Assembly (NCBI RefSeq): GCF_014773365.1 | Contig: NZ_JACWUN010000010.1 | Location: 1 to 64,000 of the forward strand | From: Pelovirga terrestris | GTDB taxonomy: Bacteria; Desulfobacterota; Desulfuromonadia; Desulfuromonadales; Geopsychrobacteraceae | Direction of reading: 5' to 3' | DNA length: 64,000 nt | Part shown: piece by piece, positions 55,811 through 64,000 of the stretch | Position numbering within the stretch: the first letter of the stretch is position 1 | Layout of the letters: each line of letters starts with the position of its first letter | The notes under the pieces: model-generated | What the model was told of the DNA's origin: nothing | What the model saw: the letters and a program-made list of their open reading frames with translations, nothing else | Database searches by the model: none | Position numbers and translations under genes: made by a program

Positions 55811-55820
55811 GGGGGGAGAG

Positions 55821-56981
55821 ATGAAAAAGATCGCTGTTCTGGGGTCTACTGGATCCATCGGGGTCAGCACCTTGCAGATTGTGGAGGAGTTTCCCGACGC
55901 TTTCCAGATTGTTGCTCTGACCGCCGGGTTCAACCTTGATCTGCTATGCATCCAGGCCAGAAAGTTCCGGCCGCTGATGGTGGCAGTGATCAACAGTCGG
56001 GATGCCAATACGGTCAGGGAGCGATTAAGTGATCTGAATATCGAGGTTTGCTGTGGGGTCGAGGGGATGATCCAGTGCGCTACCCTCGAACAGACCGATA
56101 TGGTGGTTGCAGCGGTGGTCGGGGCAGCCGGCCTGGTGCCGACCATGGCAGCCATTCAGGCCGGTAAGGATATCGCCCTGGCCAACAAGGAGACCCTGGT
56201 GATGGCCGGCAGCCTGATCATGGAAGCGGTCAGCCGGCAAGGGGTTAAATTACTGCCGGTCGACAGCGAACACTCGGCTATTTTCCAGGCCCTTGCCGGC
56301 CACCATCATGGCGATATCAAGCGCCTGATTTTAACTGCCTCCGGCGGACCTTTTCGTGAGCGTCCAGCCTCCGGGTTCAGCCAGATTACCCCAGCTCATG
56401 CATTGGCTCACCCCAACTGGAGCATGGGCAGAAAAATCACGATCGATTCTGCCACCCTGATGAACAAGGGGCTGGAAGTCATCGAGGCACATTGGCTGTT
56501 CGCCGTGCCAACGAACATGATCGATGTTCATATCCATCCGGAAAGTATTATCCATTCCATGGTAGAATACGTCGATGGATCTGTAATTGCGCAACTTGGT
56601 GTGCCGGATATGAAAACACCGATCGCCTACGCCCTGTCGTGGCCGCAGCGCTTGCCCCTGAACCAGCCCGGCCTTGATCTGTGCCGGCTGGGAAAGCTGA
56701 ATTTTTCTGCCCCCGACTTGCAGCGTTTCCCATGTCTGGCTCTGGCTTATCAAGCTCTTGAGTCAGGCGGCACCCTGCCGGCGGTAATGAACGCTGCCAA
56801 CGAAGTCGCGGTAGCGGCGTTTCTTGGCGAGCAGATCTTGTTTACCGGTATTCCTGAGTTGGTCGAGCGGGTGATGGCCTGTCACTCGCCGCAAGTGGTC
56901 ACTACCGTCGAACGAGTATTGCAGGCAGATCGCTGGGCGCGGGGTCGTGCTCGTGAATTTATTGCTGGAGGTTTGAGATGA
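55821..56981 (+). CDS. dxr: 1-deoxy-D-xylulose 5-phosphate reductoisomerase
   Basis: Second step of the MEP isoprenoid pathway; 386 residues. NADPH motif GSTGSIGVSTLQIVEEFPD at 7-25; metal/substrate sites in PVDSEHSAIFQAL near 150, SMGRKITIDSATLMNKGLEV near 202, and the HPESIIHSMVEYVDGS block near 235. Start ATG 55821 with GGGGGAGAG upstream. Confidence 0.97.
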   Translation: MKKIAVLGSTGSIGVSTLQIVEEFPDAFQIVALTAGFNLDLLCIQARKFRPLMVAVINSRDANTVRERLSDLNIEVCCGVEGMIQCATLEQTDMVVAAVVGAAGLVPTMAAIQAGKDIALANKETLVMAGSLIMEAVSRQGVKLLPVDSEHSAIFQALAGHHHGDIKRLILTASGGPFRERPASGFSQITPAHALAHPNWSMGRKITIDSATLMNKGLEVIEAHWLFAVPTNMIDVHIHPESIIHSMVEYVDGSVIAQLGVPDMKTPIAYALSWPQRLPLNQPGLDLCRLGKLNFSAPDLQRFPCLALAYQALESGGTLPAVMNAANEVAVAAFLGEQILFTGIPELVERVMACHSPQVVTTVERVLQADRWARGRAREFIAGGLR

Positions 56982-58297
56982 CCACCGTTGTTGCCGGCAT
57001 TTTGATGCTCGGCTTTCTGGTTTTTGTTCATGAACTTGGTCATTTTGCCGTTGCGAAGATGTGTGGGGTCAAGGTCCTGAAGTTTTCCATCGGATTTGGT
57101 CCCAAACTGGTTTCCTATCGCTACGGTGAAACAGAATATCTGATTTGTATCGTCCCCCTGGGGGGATATGTCCAGATGCTGGGTGAGGGCTCGGGTACAG
57201 AGGGGGAAGCGAGCCTTGAGGCGACAGGGGATCATGACCGATCCTTCGCCGCCAAGCCGGTGTCCCGCCGCCTGGCGATTGTTGGTGCCGGGCCTCTGAT
57301 GAACCTGATATTGCCGTTGCTGATTCTGCCGATTTCTTTCATGATCGGTGTGCAGATGCCAACCTATGTTGAGCAACCGGCCTGTATCGGCTATGTCCTG
57401 CCTGATTCAGATGCCGCGCGTGGTGGTTTTGTCGCCGGTGATTGTTTGCTGGCGGTCAATGGCACACCAATCGAACACTGGAATGCTGCTAACCTGCGCT
57501 TTGTCAGCGAGGCCGGTTCGCCTCTGCTGTTTGATGTCAGTCGTGATGGCCGTCAGGTACAGCTGTTGTTGCCGGCTGATAACAACAGTCTGGAAGGGAT
57601 GCAGGGGCTGGGACTGATGCCTGACCTGGCCGCCCGTATCGGCGGCATGGCGCCGGGTATGGCGGCCGATCAAGCGGGAATACAAATCGGCGATCAGATT
57701 CTGCGGATTGACGGTCACCCCGTGTCTTCCTGGTACGACCTGCGCGAACTGATTCAACAAACGCAAGGGGCCCCGGTTGACGTCCTGGTGGCACGTGATG
57801 GGCGTGATTTTTCTGTCGTCATGATCCCGGAACAGCGTGAAGTCGATGGTGATTTTCTGCTGGGTGTCGCGCCGCTGCATGAGCTCGAGTTAAAGCGTTT
57901 TGGCCCCGTTGCCGCCTTTCGTGAAGGAGCGGCAAAGACCGGCGAACTGATTGAATTGACCATCGTGTTTATTCAAAAGCTCTTCACCGGAAATGTCTCG
58001 GCAAAAAACATTGGTGGACCTATTACCGTGGTCCAGGTGGCTGGGCAGGCCGCTCAGACTGACATTGCCGCGATTTTGACGGTGCTGGCGTTTATTTCCA
58101 TCCAGTTGGGGATATTGAACCTGTTGCCGATCCCGATCCTCGATGGTGGTCATATCCTGTTTTATCTCTTTGAGTTGATTACCCGTCGTCCGGTTTCCCT
58201 GCGTGCCCGTGAGATCGCTCAGCAGGTTGGTCTGGCGATGCTGTTAATGCTGATGGTGCTGGCGTTTTACAACGATATTATCCGTCTTTGGGGTTGA
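56978..58297 (+). CDS. rseP: RseP-type site-2 metalloprotease
   Basis: Intramembrane zinc protease of 439 residues. HELGH in FLVFVHELGHFAVAKM near 17 and the LDG motif LLPIPILDGGHILFYLFEL near 385. Two PDZ-like domains lie between (VLPDSDAARGGFVAGDCLLA and AADQAGIQIGDQILRIDGHP). It would cleave anti-sigma factors within the envelope-stress response. Overlaps dxr by 4 bases. Confidence 0.94.
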   Translation: MTTVVAGILMLGFLVFVHELGHFAVAKMCGVKVLKFSIGFGPKLVSYRYGETEYLICIVPLGGYVQMLGEGSGTEGEASLEATGDHDRSFAAKPVSRRLAIVGAGPLMNLILPLLILPISFMIGVQMPTYVEQPACIGYVLPDSDAARGGFVAGDCLLAVNGTPIEHWNAANLRFVSEAGSPLLFDVSRDGRQVQLLLPADNNSLEGMQGLGLMPDLAARIGGMAPGMAADQAGIQIGDQILRIDGHPVSSWYDLRELIQQTQGAPVDVLVARDGRDFSVVMIPEQREVDGDFLLGVAPLHELELKRFGPVAAFREGAAKTGELIELTIVFIQKLFTGNVSAKNIGGPITVVQVAGQAAQTDIAAILTVLAFISIQLGILNLLPIPILDGGHILFYLFELITRRPVSLRAREIAQQVGLAMLLMLMVLAFYNDIIRLWG

Positions 58298-59011
58298 ATG
58301 ATGATGGTTGATAATCCCCGAATGCTGGCATTGGATACCTCATCACAGGTGAGCAGCGTCGCTCTGTGTCAGGGCGAGAGGCTGGTGGCGGAATCTGCCC
58401 TTCATCTGCGCAGCACCCATAGCCAGAGCCTGCTGGCCCAGATTGATGATCTGCTCAGAGCGGCCGGTTGGGGGCCGGCAGATTTGGATCTGCTGGCTGT
58501 GGTGACGGGGCCCGGCGCCTTTACCGGCGTGCGTATCGGCGTGGCAACCGTTAAAGGATTGGCCCAGGTGCTCAATCTGCCAGTGGTCAGTGTCTCTTCT
58601 CTGACCGCCGTTGCGATGAATCTTCCTCTGTTGCGCCGCCCGGTTTGCGTTTTTGTCGATGCGCGAAAAAAAGAGGTCTATACCCAGCTGTTTCAACTGC
58701 ATGATGGCTTTCCCCGCCCTTTAAATCAGGCCCGGGTGATTGCTCCCCACGAGGCTCTGGCTGATCTTCCGCTGGATAGCTGTTTTGTTGGTGATGGGGT
58801 TGCCGTTTATTATCATCTGATCCTGCAGCATGGCTTTGAGCCGAGCGCCCGCGCACCTGCCTGCTGTCACCCCATCCAGGCCTCCAGGGTAGCCGCTCTG
58901 GCCTTGCAGGATTATTTCAAAGGCTTGGCCCAGCGCCCTGAACAGGTCGTGCCGACCTATATCCGGCCATCGGATGCGGAGCTTAACCGGCAGACCAACA
59001 ATGTTTGTTAG
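58298..59011 (+). CDS. tsaB: TsaB, tRNA t6A biosynthesis protein
   Basis: Inactive partner of TsaD in threonylcarbamoyladenosine synthesis; 237 residues, ASKHA fold. LALDTSSQVSSVALC near 11 and VVTGPGAFTGVRIGVATVKG near 68 are diagnostic. It starts directly after the rseP stop. Confidence 0.93.
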   Translation: MMMVDNPRMLALDTSSQVSSVALCQGERLVAESALHLRSTHSQSLLAQIDDLLRAAGWGPADLDLLAVVTGPGAFTGVRIGVATVKGLAQVLNLPVVSVSSLTAVAMNLPLLRRPVCVFVDARKKEVYTQLFQLHDGFPRPLNQARVIAPHEALADLPLDSCFVGDGVAVYYHLILQHGFEPSARAPACCHPIQASRVAALALQDYFKGLAQRPEQVVPTYIRPSDAELNRQTNNVC

Positions 59012-59025
59012 CGCCGGGTTAGGTG

Positions 59026-59054
59026 TTGACTTTTTACAACTGATCTGGTTAATT
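59026..59054 (+). promoter_or_regulatory. Sigma70-like promoter of the DUF465 gene
   Basis: TTGACT, 17 bases, TTAATT. It lies about 45 bases before the DUF465 start. Confidence 0.5.
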
Positions 59055-59100
59055 TCAAACAGGTCTAAAGCCCCTAAACGTCAACAACGTGGAGGTTCCG

Positions 59101-59319
59101 ATGGATATTGATCAAACCCTTTTGCAGAGCCTTATTGACAACAACCCAAGGTTCCGTATGCTCTACGAAAACCATAACTTACTTGAAAAACAGCTTCAGG
59201 AATTCGAAAAACGTCCCTTTCTTTCCGCCGACGAAGAAATCGAAAAAAACAAGGTCAAAAAATTAAAGCTGATCGGCAAGGATGAAATGGAGACCATCGT
59301 TCAGTCGGTTACCGTTTGA
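59101..59319 (+). CDS. DUF465 (YdcH-like) family protein
   Basis: Small helical protein of 72 residues. NPRFRMLYENHNLLEKQLQE then IEKNKVKKLKLIGKDEMETI match the DUF465 pattern of a short helical pair. Widespread but of unknown function. Start ATG 59101 with GGAGGT upstream; an earlier in-frame codon is unlikely. Ended by a terminator. Confidence 0.85.
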   Translation: MDIDQTLLQSLIDNNPRFRMLYENHNLLEKQLQEFEKRPFLSADEEIEKNKVKKLKLIGKDEMETIVQSVTV

Positions 59320-59350
59320 TCGTGTACCAACATTAGGATTTGTTTTCATA

Positions 59351-59388
59351 CAGCAAAGGGTTTAAGCGAGCGCTTAAGCCCTTTGCTG
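59351..59388 (+). terminator. Long hairpin terminator after the DUF465 gene
   Basis: CAGCAAAGGGTTTAAGCG and CGCTTAAGCCCTTTGCTG form an 18-bp near-perfect stem with little loop. The following TATTTG is only a weak T-stretch. Confidence 0.7.
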
Positions 59389-59458
59389 TATTTGAGGGGA
59401 AGCTATTTACAAATTTCATTTCTCATCTTTCGCTCTTAACCATAAGACAGGTAAAAAA

Positions 59459-61126
59459 ATGACCAAAAGAAGTGATGCCATTACCAAGGGGTTTGAACGC
59501 ACCCCCCACCGTGCATTGTTGAAAAGTACCGGTGTGCCTAATGATCAGATGGATCGTCCTTTCATCGGAATCGCTTCCTCCTTTACCGATCTGATTCCCG
59601 GCCATACCGGGATGCGTGACCTGGAGCGTTTCATTGAAAAGGGCGTTCATACGGGGGGCGGCTATTCCTTTATCTTCGGGATTCCCGGTGTCTGTGATGG
59701 CATTGCCATGGGACACAAAGGGATGCATTATTCCTTGCCGACGCGGGAATTGATTGCTGATATGGTTGAGTCGATCGCCGAAGCCCATCGTCTCGATGGT
59801 CTGGTCCTGCTGACCAACTGCGACAAAATCACGCCGGGGATGCTGATGGCTGCGGCGCGCCTCGATATCCCCTGTATCGTGGTCACTGCCGGGCCCTCCC
59901 TGACCGGCACCGGTCGCAACGGCCGGCGGTTTTCCTTCGTCACTGATACCTTTGAGGCGATGGGGCAATACAAGGCTGGAGTGATTGATGAAAAACAGCT
60001 GTTTGAGTGTGAAGAGAGTGCCTGCCCGACAGCCGGTTCCTGTCAGGGGATGTTTACCGCCAATACTATGGCGGTGCTGACTGAAACCCTCGGCATGAGT
60101 TTGCCCCGCTGTGGTACGGCCAGTGCCGTATCATCGTTGAAGCGGCGAATTGCGTTTGCCTCAGGCGAGCGCATTGTCGGGCTGGTGCGCGATCAGATTA
60201 CTCCGCGCCAGATCCTTACCCGCGCCGCCTTTGAAAATGCGATCCGGGTCGACCTGGCCCTCGGTGGCTCGAGTAATACGGTTCTGCATCTGCTGGCTAT
60301 TGCTCACGAGGCCAAAATTCCCTTGCCCCTGGAATTGTTTGACGAGCTGGGTAAAACTACGCCGCAATTGGCGCACATGAATCCCGGCGGGCCGAACTTT
60401 ATGGAGGACCTCGATACTGCCGGCGGGGTTCTGGCGGTACTCTACCAGTTACGCGACCAGATCATTGACAATCCCACCCTGCTGGGACCGAGCATTGCCC
60501 AGTTGATTGCTTCGGTGGCAGAAGTTGATGAAGATGTCGTGCGCCCTGTATCGTCGCCGATTCGTCCGGAGGGAGGGTTGGCGGTCTTAAAAGGCAACCT
60601 GGCGCCGCAAGGAGCAATTGTCAAGCAATCCGGGGTGTCGGAAAAAATGATGACATTCAGTGGTCGCGCCCGCTGCTACAATTCAGAGGAAGATGCCATG
60701 GCGGCATTGCTGGCTGGTGAGATTGTCGCCGGTGATGTGGTCGTGATTCGTTATGAAGGGCCTAAAGGTGGACCGGGGATGCGAGAAATGCTTGCTCCAA
60801 CCGCAACCCTGATGGGATTAGGGCTGGGAGACAGCGTCGCGCTGATTACTGACGGACGTTTTTCCGGTGGCACCCGGGGCCCTTGCATCGGTCATATCTC
60901 GCCCGAGGCGGCCCAGGGAGGGCCGATCGCGCTGGTGCGCGATGGCGATACCATTGCGCTGGATATCCCTGCCCGTTCGCTCGAACTCAAGGTCGCACCA
61001 GCTGAACTGGAGCAGCGTCGCAGCGCATGGCGGGCGCCGGAACCCAAGATCAAGACCGGCTGGCTGGCACGTTATGCGAAAGTCGTTACCAACGCGTCAA
61101 CCGGCGCCGTATGTAACGCCGACTAA
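59459..61126 (+). CDS. ilvD: Dihydroxy-acid dehydratase
   Basis: Removes water from dihydroxy acids to give the 2-keto acid precursors of valine and isoleucine; 555 residues. Fe-S ligands in [15 protein letters not shown] and [17 protein letters not shown] (near 120 and 195); the C-terminal [20 protein letters not shown] block near 470 is conserved. Precedes ilvB by 76 bp. Confidence 0.97.
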   Translation: MTKRSDAITKGFERTPHRALLKSTGVPNDQMDRPFIGIASSFTDLIPGHTGMRDLERFIEKGVHTGGGYSFIFGIPGVCDGIAMGHKGMHYSLPTRELIADMVESIAEAHRLDGLVLLTNCDKITPGMLMAAARLDIPCIVVTAGPSLTGTGRNGRRFSFVTDTFEAMGQYKAGVIDEKQLFECEESACPTAGSCQGMFTANTMAVLTETLGMSLPRCGTASAVSSLKRRIAFASGERIVGLVRDQITPRQILTRAAFENAIRVDLALGGSSNTVLHLLAIAHEAKIPLPLELFDELGKTTPQLAHMNPGGPNFMEDLDTAGGVLAVLYQLRDQIIDNPTLLGPSIAQLIASVAEVDEDVVRPVSSPIRPEGGLAVLKGNLAPQGAIVKQSGVSEKMMTFSGRARCYNSEEDAMAALLAGEIVAGDVVVIRYEGPKGGPGMREMLAPTATLMGLGLGDSVALITDGRFSGGTRGPCIGHISPEAAQGGPIALVRDGDTIALDIPARSLELKVAPAELEQRRSAWRAPEPKIKTGWLARYAKVVTNASTGAVCNAD

Positions 61127-61132
61127 AGGTGG

Positions 61133-61160
61133 TTGACAGCTGATACGCTGTTTTTATGAG
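61133..61160 (+). promoter_or_regulatory. Possible promoter of ilvBN
   Basis: TTGACA (61133), 16 bases, TATGAG (61155). The short gap before ilvB contains no attenuator-like leader peptide that I can see. Confidence 0.4.
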
Positions 61161-61202
61161 TATATTTTATGCTTACTGAAGTCACATCGAGGAGAGAATA
61201 AA

Positions 61203-62900
61203 ATGAATCTGACCGGGTCGCAAATTTTGCTCGAGTCGTTAAAATGTGAGGGCGTGGATACCATTTTTGGCTATCCCGGTGGTGCGGTCATCAATATTTA
61301 CGATGATCTCTATGACTCATCGATTCATCATATTCTTACCCGGCATGAGCAGGCAGCGGTACATGCCGCTGACGGTTATGCCCGTTGTACCGGGCGGGTC
61401 GGTGTTGTCATTGCCACCAGTGGGCCCGGCGCGACCAATACCGTGACCGGAATTGCCACCGCCTACATGGACTCCATCCCCATGGTTATTGTCACCGGTC
61501 AGGTCCCCACTCCGCTGATCGGCAATGATGCTTTTCAGGAAGCGGATATTTGCGGGATTACCCGCCCCTGCACCAAACACAATTTTCTCGTCAAGAATAT
61601 CCGTGACCTTGCCCGAACCGTGAAGGAAGCTTTTTACATCGCCCGCACCGGCCGTCCCGGGCCGGTATTGATTGATCTTCCCAAGGATATTCAGGTTGCT
61701 ACCCATGATTTCACCTATCCTGATACGGTTGAGCTACGTGGCTATAAGCCCACCTATTCAGGGAATCTCCGGCAGATTGAAAAAGCCGCAGAAATGATCC
61801 TGGCAGCGCGCCGTCCCGTTCTGTATGTCGGCGGTGGTATTAACCTGTCCGGAGCAAATGCCGAGCTGCTGGCGTTGGCAGAATTAACCCGGATCCCGGT
61901 TGCCACTACCCTGATGGCGATGTCGGCCTTTCCCCAGCGCCATCCATTGGCTCTCGGGATGCTGGGTATGCATGGAACCTTCTGTGCCAACATGGCGGTG
62001 ACCGAGTGTGACCTGCTGATTGCTATCGGCTCACGTTTTGATGATCGGGTCACCGGCCGTATCGACAGTTTTGCCGAAAAGGCAAAAATTATCCATGTCG
62101 ATGTTGATCCCACCTCGATCAAGAAAAACGTTGCTGTTGATCTGCCGATTGTGGGCGATTTGCTCGATGTTTTGAGCAAGTTGAACGATTCCCTTGACCA
62201 GAAGACCGAACACCTCGGGGTGTTCCGTGAGCAGCTGCGCGCGTGGCAAGCACACATTGCGACATGGCAGGAACGCCACCCCATGGCTTATCAGCCCTCC
62301 GATACGGTGATCAAGCCACAGTACGTGATTCAGACGTTGCGGGAACTTTCCCAAGACGATGCGATCATTACCACCGAAGTCGGTCAGCACCAGATGTGGA
62401 CCGCGCAGTTCTTCAGTTTCACCCAGCCCCGGACCTTTTTGACTTCCGGTGGCCTCGGAACCATGGGGTTCGGCCTACCGGCAGCGTTAGGGGCCCAGGT
62501 TGCCTTCCCCGAGCGGCAGGTGATTGATATTTCCGGTGATGGATCATTTCAGATGAATTCACAGGAGCTGGCGACCCTGGTGCAGTACCAGTTGCCGGTG
62601 AAGATTGTCATTTTGAATAATAATTATCTGGGGATGGTGCGCCAGTGGCAGCAGATGTTTTTCAACAAGCGTTACAGTCAAACCGTTATGGAACTGCCGA
62701 TCGATTTTGTTAAGCTGGCGGAAGCTTATGGCGCGGTCGGATTTAATGCCACTCAGGTTGATGAGGTAGAAACGGTTATCCGGAAAGCTTTCGCTACCCC
62801 GGGTCCGGTGCTGATGAACTTCAAGATATCACGTGAAGAAAATGTGCTACCGATGGTACCGGCCGGTAAGGCGATCCACGAAATGGTACTGGCTTCCTGA
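61203..62900 (+). CDS. ilvB: Acetolactate synthase large subunit
   Basis: Thiamine-diphosphate enzyme of 565 residues that makes acetolactate. TPP-activating Glu in [18 protein letters not shown] near 45. FAD-contact and TPP-binding [20 protein letters not shown] near 440 with [16 protein letters not shown] lies upstream of the ATG. Followed by ilvN. Confidence 0.97.
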   Translation: MNLTGSQILLESLKCEGVDTIFGYPGGAVINIYDDLYDSSIHHILTRHEQAAVHAADGYARCTGRVGVVIATSGPGATNTVTGIATAYMDSIPMVIVTGQVPTPLIGNDAFQEADICGITRPCTKHNFLVKNIRDLARTVKEAFYIARTGRPGPVLIDLPKDIQVATHDFTYPDTVELRGYKPTYSGNLRQIEKAAEMILAARRPVLYVGGGINLSGANAELLALAELTRIPVATTLMAMSAFPQRHPLALGMLGMHGTFCANMAVTECDLLIAIGSRFDDRVTGRIDSFAEKAKIIHVDVDPTSIKKNVAVDLPIVGDLLDVLSKLNDSLDQKTEHLGVFREQLRAWQAHIATWQERHPMAYQPSDTVIKPQYVIQTLRELSQDDAIITTEVGQHQMWTAQFFSFTQPRTFLTSGGLGTMGFGLPAALGAQVAFPERQVIDISGDGSFQMNSQELATLVQYQLPVKIVILNNNYLGMVRQWQQMFFNKRYSQTVMELPIDFVKLAEAYGAVGFNATQVDEVETVIRKAFATPGPVLMNFKISREENVLPMVPAGKAIHEMVLAS

Positions 62901-62949
62901 TGGATTATTGATGAAATGGGTTCAATGCCTCTGAGGAGAGTAAACGAGG

Positions 62950-63441
62950 ATGAGACATACAATTTCTGTGCTGGTTGAGAATGAATTTGGAGTGCTTTCA
63001 CGCGTGTCGGGGCTTTTTTCCGGGCGGGGATTTAACATCGAAAGCCTTTCTGTTGCCCCGACCCTGGAACCCAATACCTCACGGATGACAATTGTCACTA
63101 CGGGTGACGATCGGGTCCTCGAACAGATTACCAAGCAACTGAACAAACTGATTTCAACCATCAAGGTTGTCGATTTTACTAGTAAAGATTTTATCGCCAG
63201 AGAGTTGGCACTGATTAAGGTCGCGACAGAGGCTGATACCCGTGCCGAAGCGTTACGGATCGTTGATATCTTTCGCGCCAAGGTCATTGACGTTACGCCC
63301 AAAACCTATACCATTGAAATTACCGGCGCGCCCGCCAAGATTAATGGTATATTGGAATTGTTGCGCCCCATGGGAATCAAGGAGGTGGTGCGCTCCGGGC
63401 CGGTTGTTATTGGCCGTGGTGCCAAGGGTGTTAGTGGCTGA
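62950..63441 (+). CDS. ilvN: Acetolactate synthase regulatory subunit
   Basis: Feedback-regulatory subunit of 163 residues. N-terminal ACT domain (HTISVLVENEFGVLSRVSGL then FSGRGFNIESLSVAP) binds valine. The C-terminal half (TRAEALRIVDIFRAKVIDVT) activates IlvB. Standard length and gene order. Confidence 0.97.
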   Translation: MRHTISVLVENEFGVLSRVSGLFSGRGFNIESLSVAPTLEPNTSRMTIVTTGDDRVLEQITKQLNKLISTIKVVDFTSKDFIARELALIKVATEADTRAEALRIVDIFRAKVIDVTPKTYTIEITGAPAKINGILELLRPMGIKEVVRSGPVVIGRGAKGVSG

Positions 63442-63475
63442 TAGTAACTAAAAACCGTTCTTTACAGGGAGTATT

Positions 63476-64000
63476 ATGTATAAAGCAGACCAGTTTATTG
63501 CTCGTGAAGGGTATCCTTTTATTGTCCTGTTTGGCTTTGTGACCCTCGTCTTTGCCTTGTTGGGTTGGACCTTTGTCACCCTGATCCTGTTGTTCCTGAC
63601 CCTTTTTACCGCGTATTTTTTTAGAGATCCGGTGCGGGTCGTTCCAGTGGAAGAGGGGGTTCTTGTGGCTCCTGCCGATGGCAAGGTGATTTTTGTCGGG
63701 GAGGTTGATGAAGAGCGGTTCTTCAATGCCCGTGTCACCAAGGTCAGTATTTTTATGTCGGTGTTTGATGTCCATATTAATCGGGCGCCCTGTGCCGGCA
63801 AGGTTGTTGATATGTTTTACAATAAAGGAGAATTCGTCAACGCTTCCTACGACAAGGCCAGTGAAAGCAACGAGCAGTCCGGGATTCTGCTCGAAACCGG
63901 TGCCGGCCCCAATATTCTTTTTGTCCAGATTGCCGGTTTGATTGCCCGGCGGATTATAACTTATCCGGTCATCGGTGATATACTTGAGCGCGGTGCCCGC
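63476..64000 (+). CDS. psd: Phosphatidylserine decarboxylase, archaeal/short type (partial)
   Basis: Makes phosphatidylethanolamine. The visible 175 residues have a membrane pair at about 14-50 (PFIVLFGFVTLVFALLGWTF) and the PSD-A core (FFRDPVRVVPVEEGVLVAPA then DGKV; SIFMSVFDVHINRAP; YDKASESNEQSGILLETGAG). The C-terminal self-cleavage site lies beyond the window. AGGGAG stands 6 bases before the ATG. In relatives pssA often follows. Confidence 0.92.
   Translation, partial: MYKADQFIAREGYPFIVLFGFVTLVFALLGWTFVTLILLFLTLFTAYFFRDPVRVVPVEEGVLVAPADGKVIFVGEVDEERFFNARVTKVSIFMSVFDVHINRAPCAGKVVDMFYNKGEFVNASYDKASESNEQSGILLETGAGPNILFVQIAGLIARRIITYPVIGDILERGAR

Overview
The window looks like chromosome of an anaerobic deltaproteobacterium of the Desulfuromonadales/Geobacterales type. 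This is inferred from gene content: a tungsten-type aldehyde:ferredoxin oxidoreductase with a MoaD partner, a GEMM-I riboswitch before a secreted Fn3/Ig-like protein, a SelW-like selenoprotein, a DUF465 protein, a long two-domain IlvC and the rpsB-tsf-pyrH-frr-uppS-cdsA-dxr-rseP order. No rRNA, tRNA or CRISPR array was seen.

Bases 1-6450 are an accessory island. The left edge is an IS21-family element (istA on the minus strand, open through base 1) ending in five 24-bp terminal repeats. Four two-gene toxin-antitoxin modules follow: ParDE, Phd/VapC, AbrB/VapC and MntA/HepT. Copies of one repeat family, built from ATCGNN hexamers arranged as imperfect inverted repeats, alternate with the modules. 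A VapC fragment and another gene remnant lie between them. This alternation is the most unusual structure in the window. It resembles a cassette array, but no integrase is visible.

Bases 6480-22600 hold an NDH-like flavoprotein, pyrC, a YghU-type glutathione transferase, and a moaD-aor-nosL-ABC transporter run. These are followed by an HNH protein and an acyl-CoA dehydrogenase homologue, ilvC, a DnaQ-like exonuclease with a downstream selenoprotein (UGA read as Sec), a WYL regulator and a Maf protein.

Bases 22600-27000 hold a sigma70-like promoter, a GEMM-I (cyclic dinucleotide) aptamer, a terminator, a large secreted repeat protein and a lipoprotein. Bases 27000-43800 hold a DUF3422 protein, guaC, dnaE, accA, rlpA, a moxR-DUF58-transglutaminase operon, a tautomerase, a lipoamide-dehydrogenase-like enzyme, tgt, an orphan Cas6-like protein and a small membrane protein.

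Bases 43885-64000 are mostly housekeeping: eno, a glycosyltransferase, ahcY, lptF/lptG, then rpsB-tsf-pyrH-frr, a ferredoxin, uppS-cdsA-dxr-rseP-tsaB, a DUF465 gene, ilvD, ilvB, ilvN and the start of psd. IlvB, IlvN, IlvC and IlvD together supply the shared steps of valine/isoleucine synthesis, although ilvC is about 40 kb away. Two genes, cdsA and the DUF58 gene, appear to lack ATG/GTG/TTG at the expected start; cdsA has a well-placed ATT.
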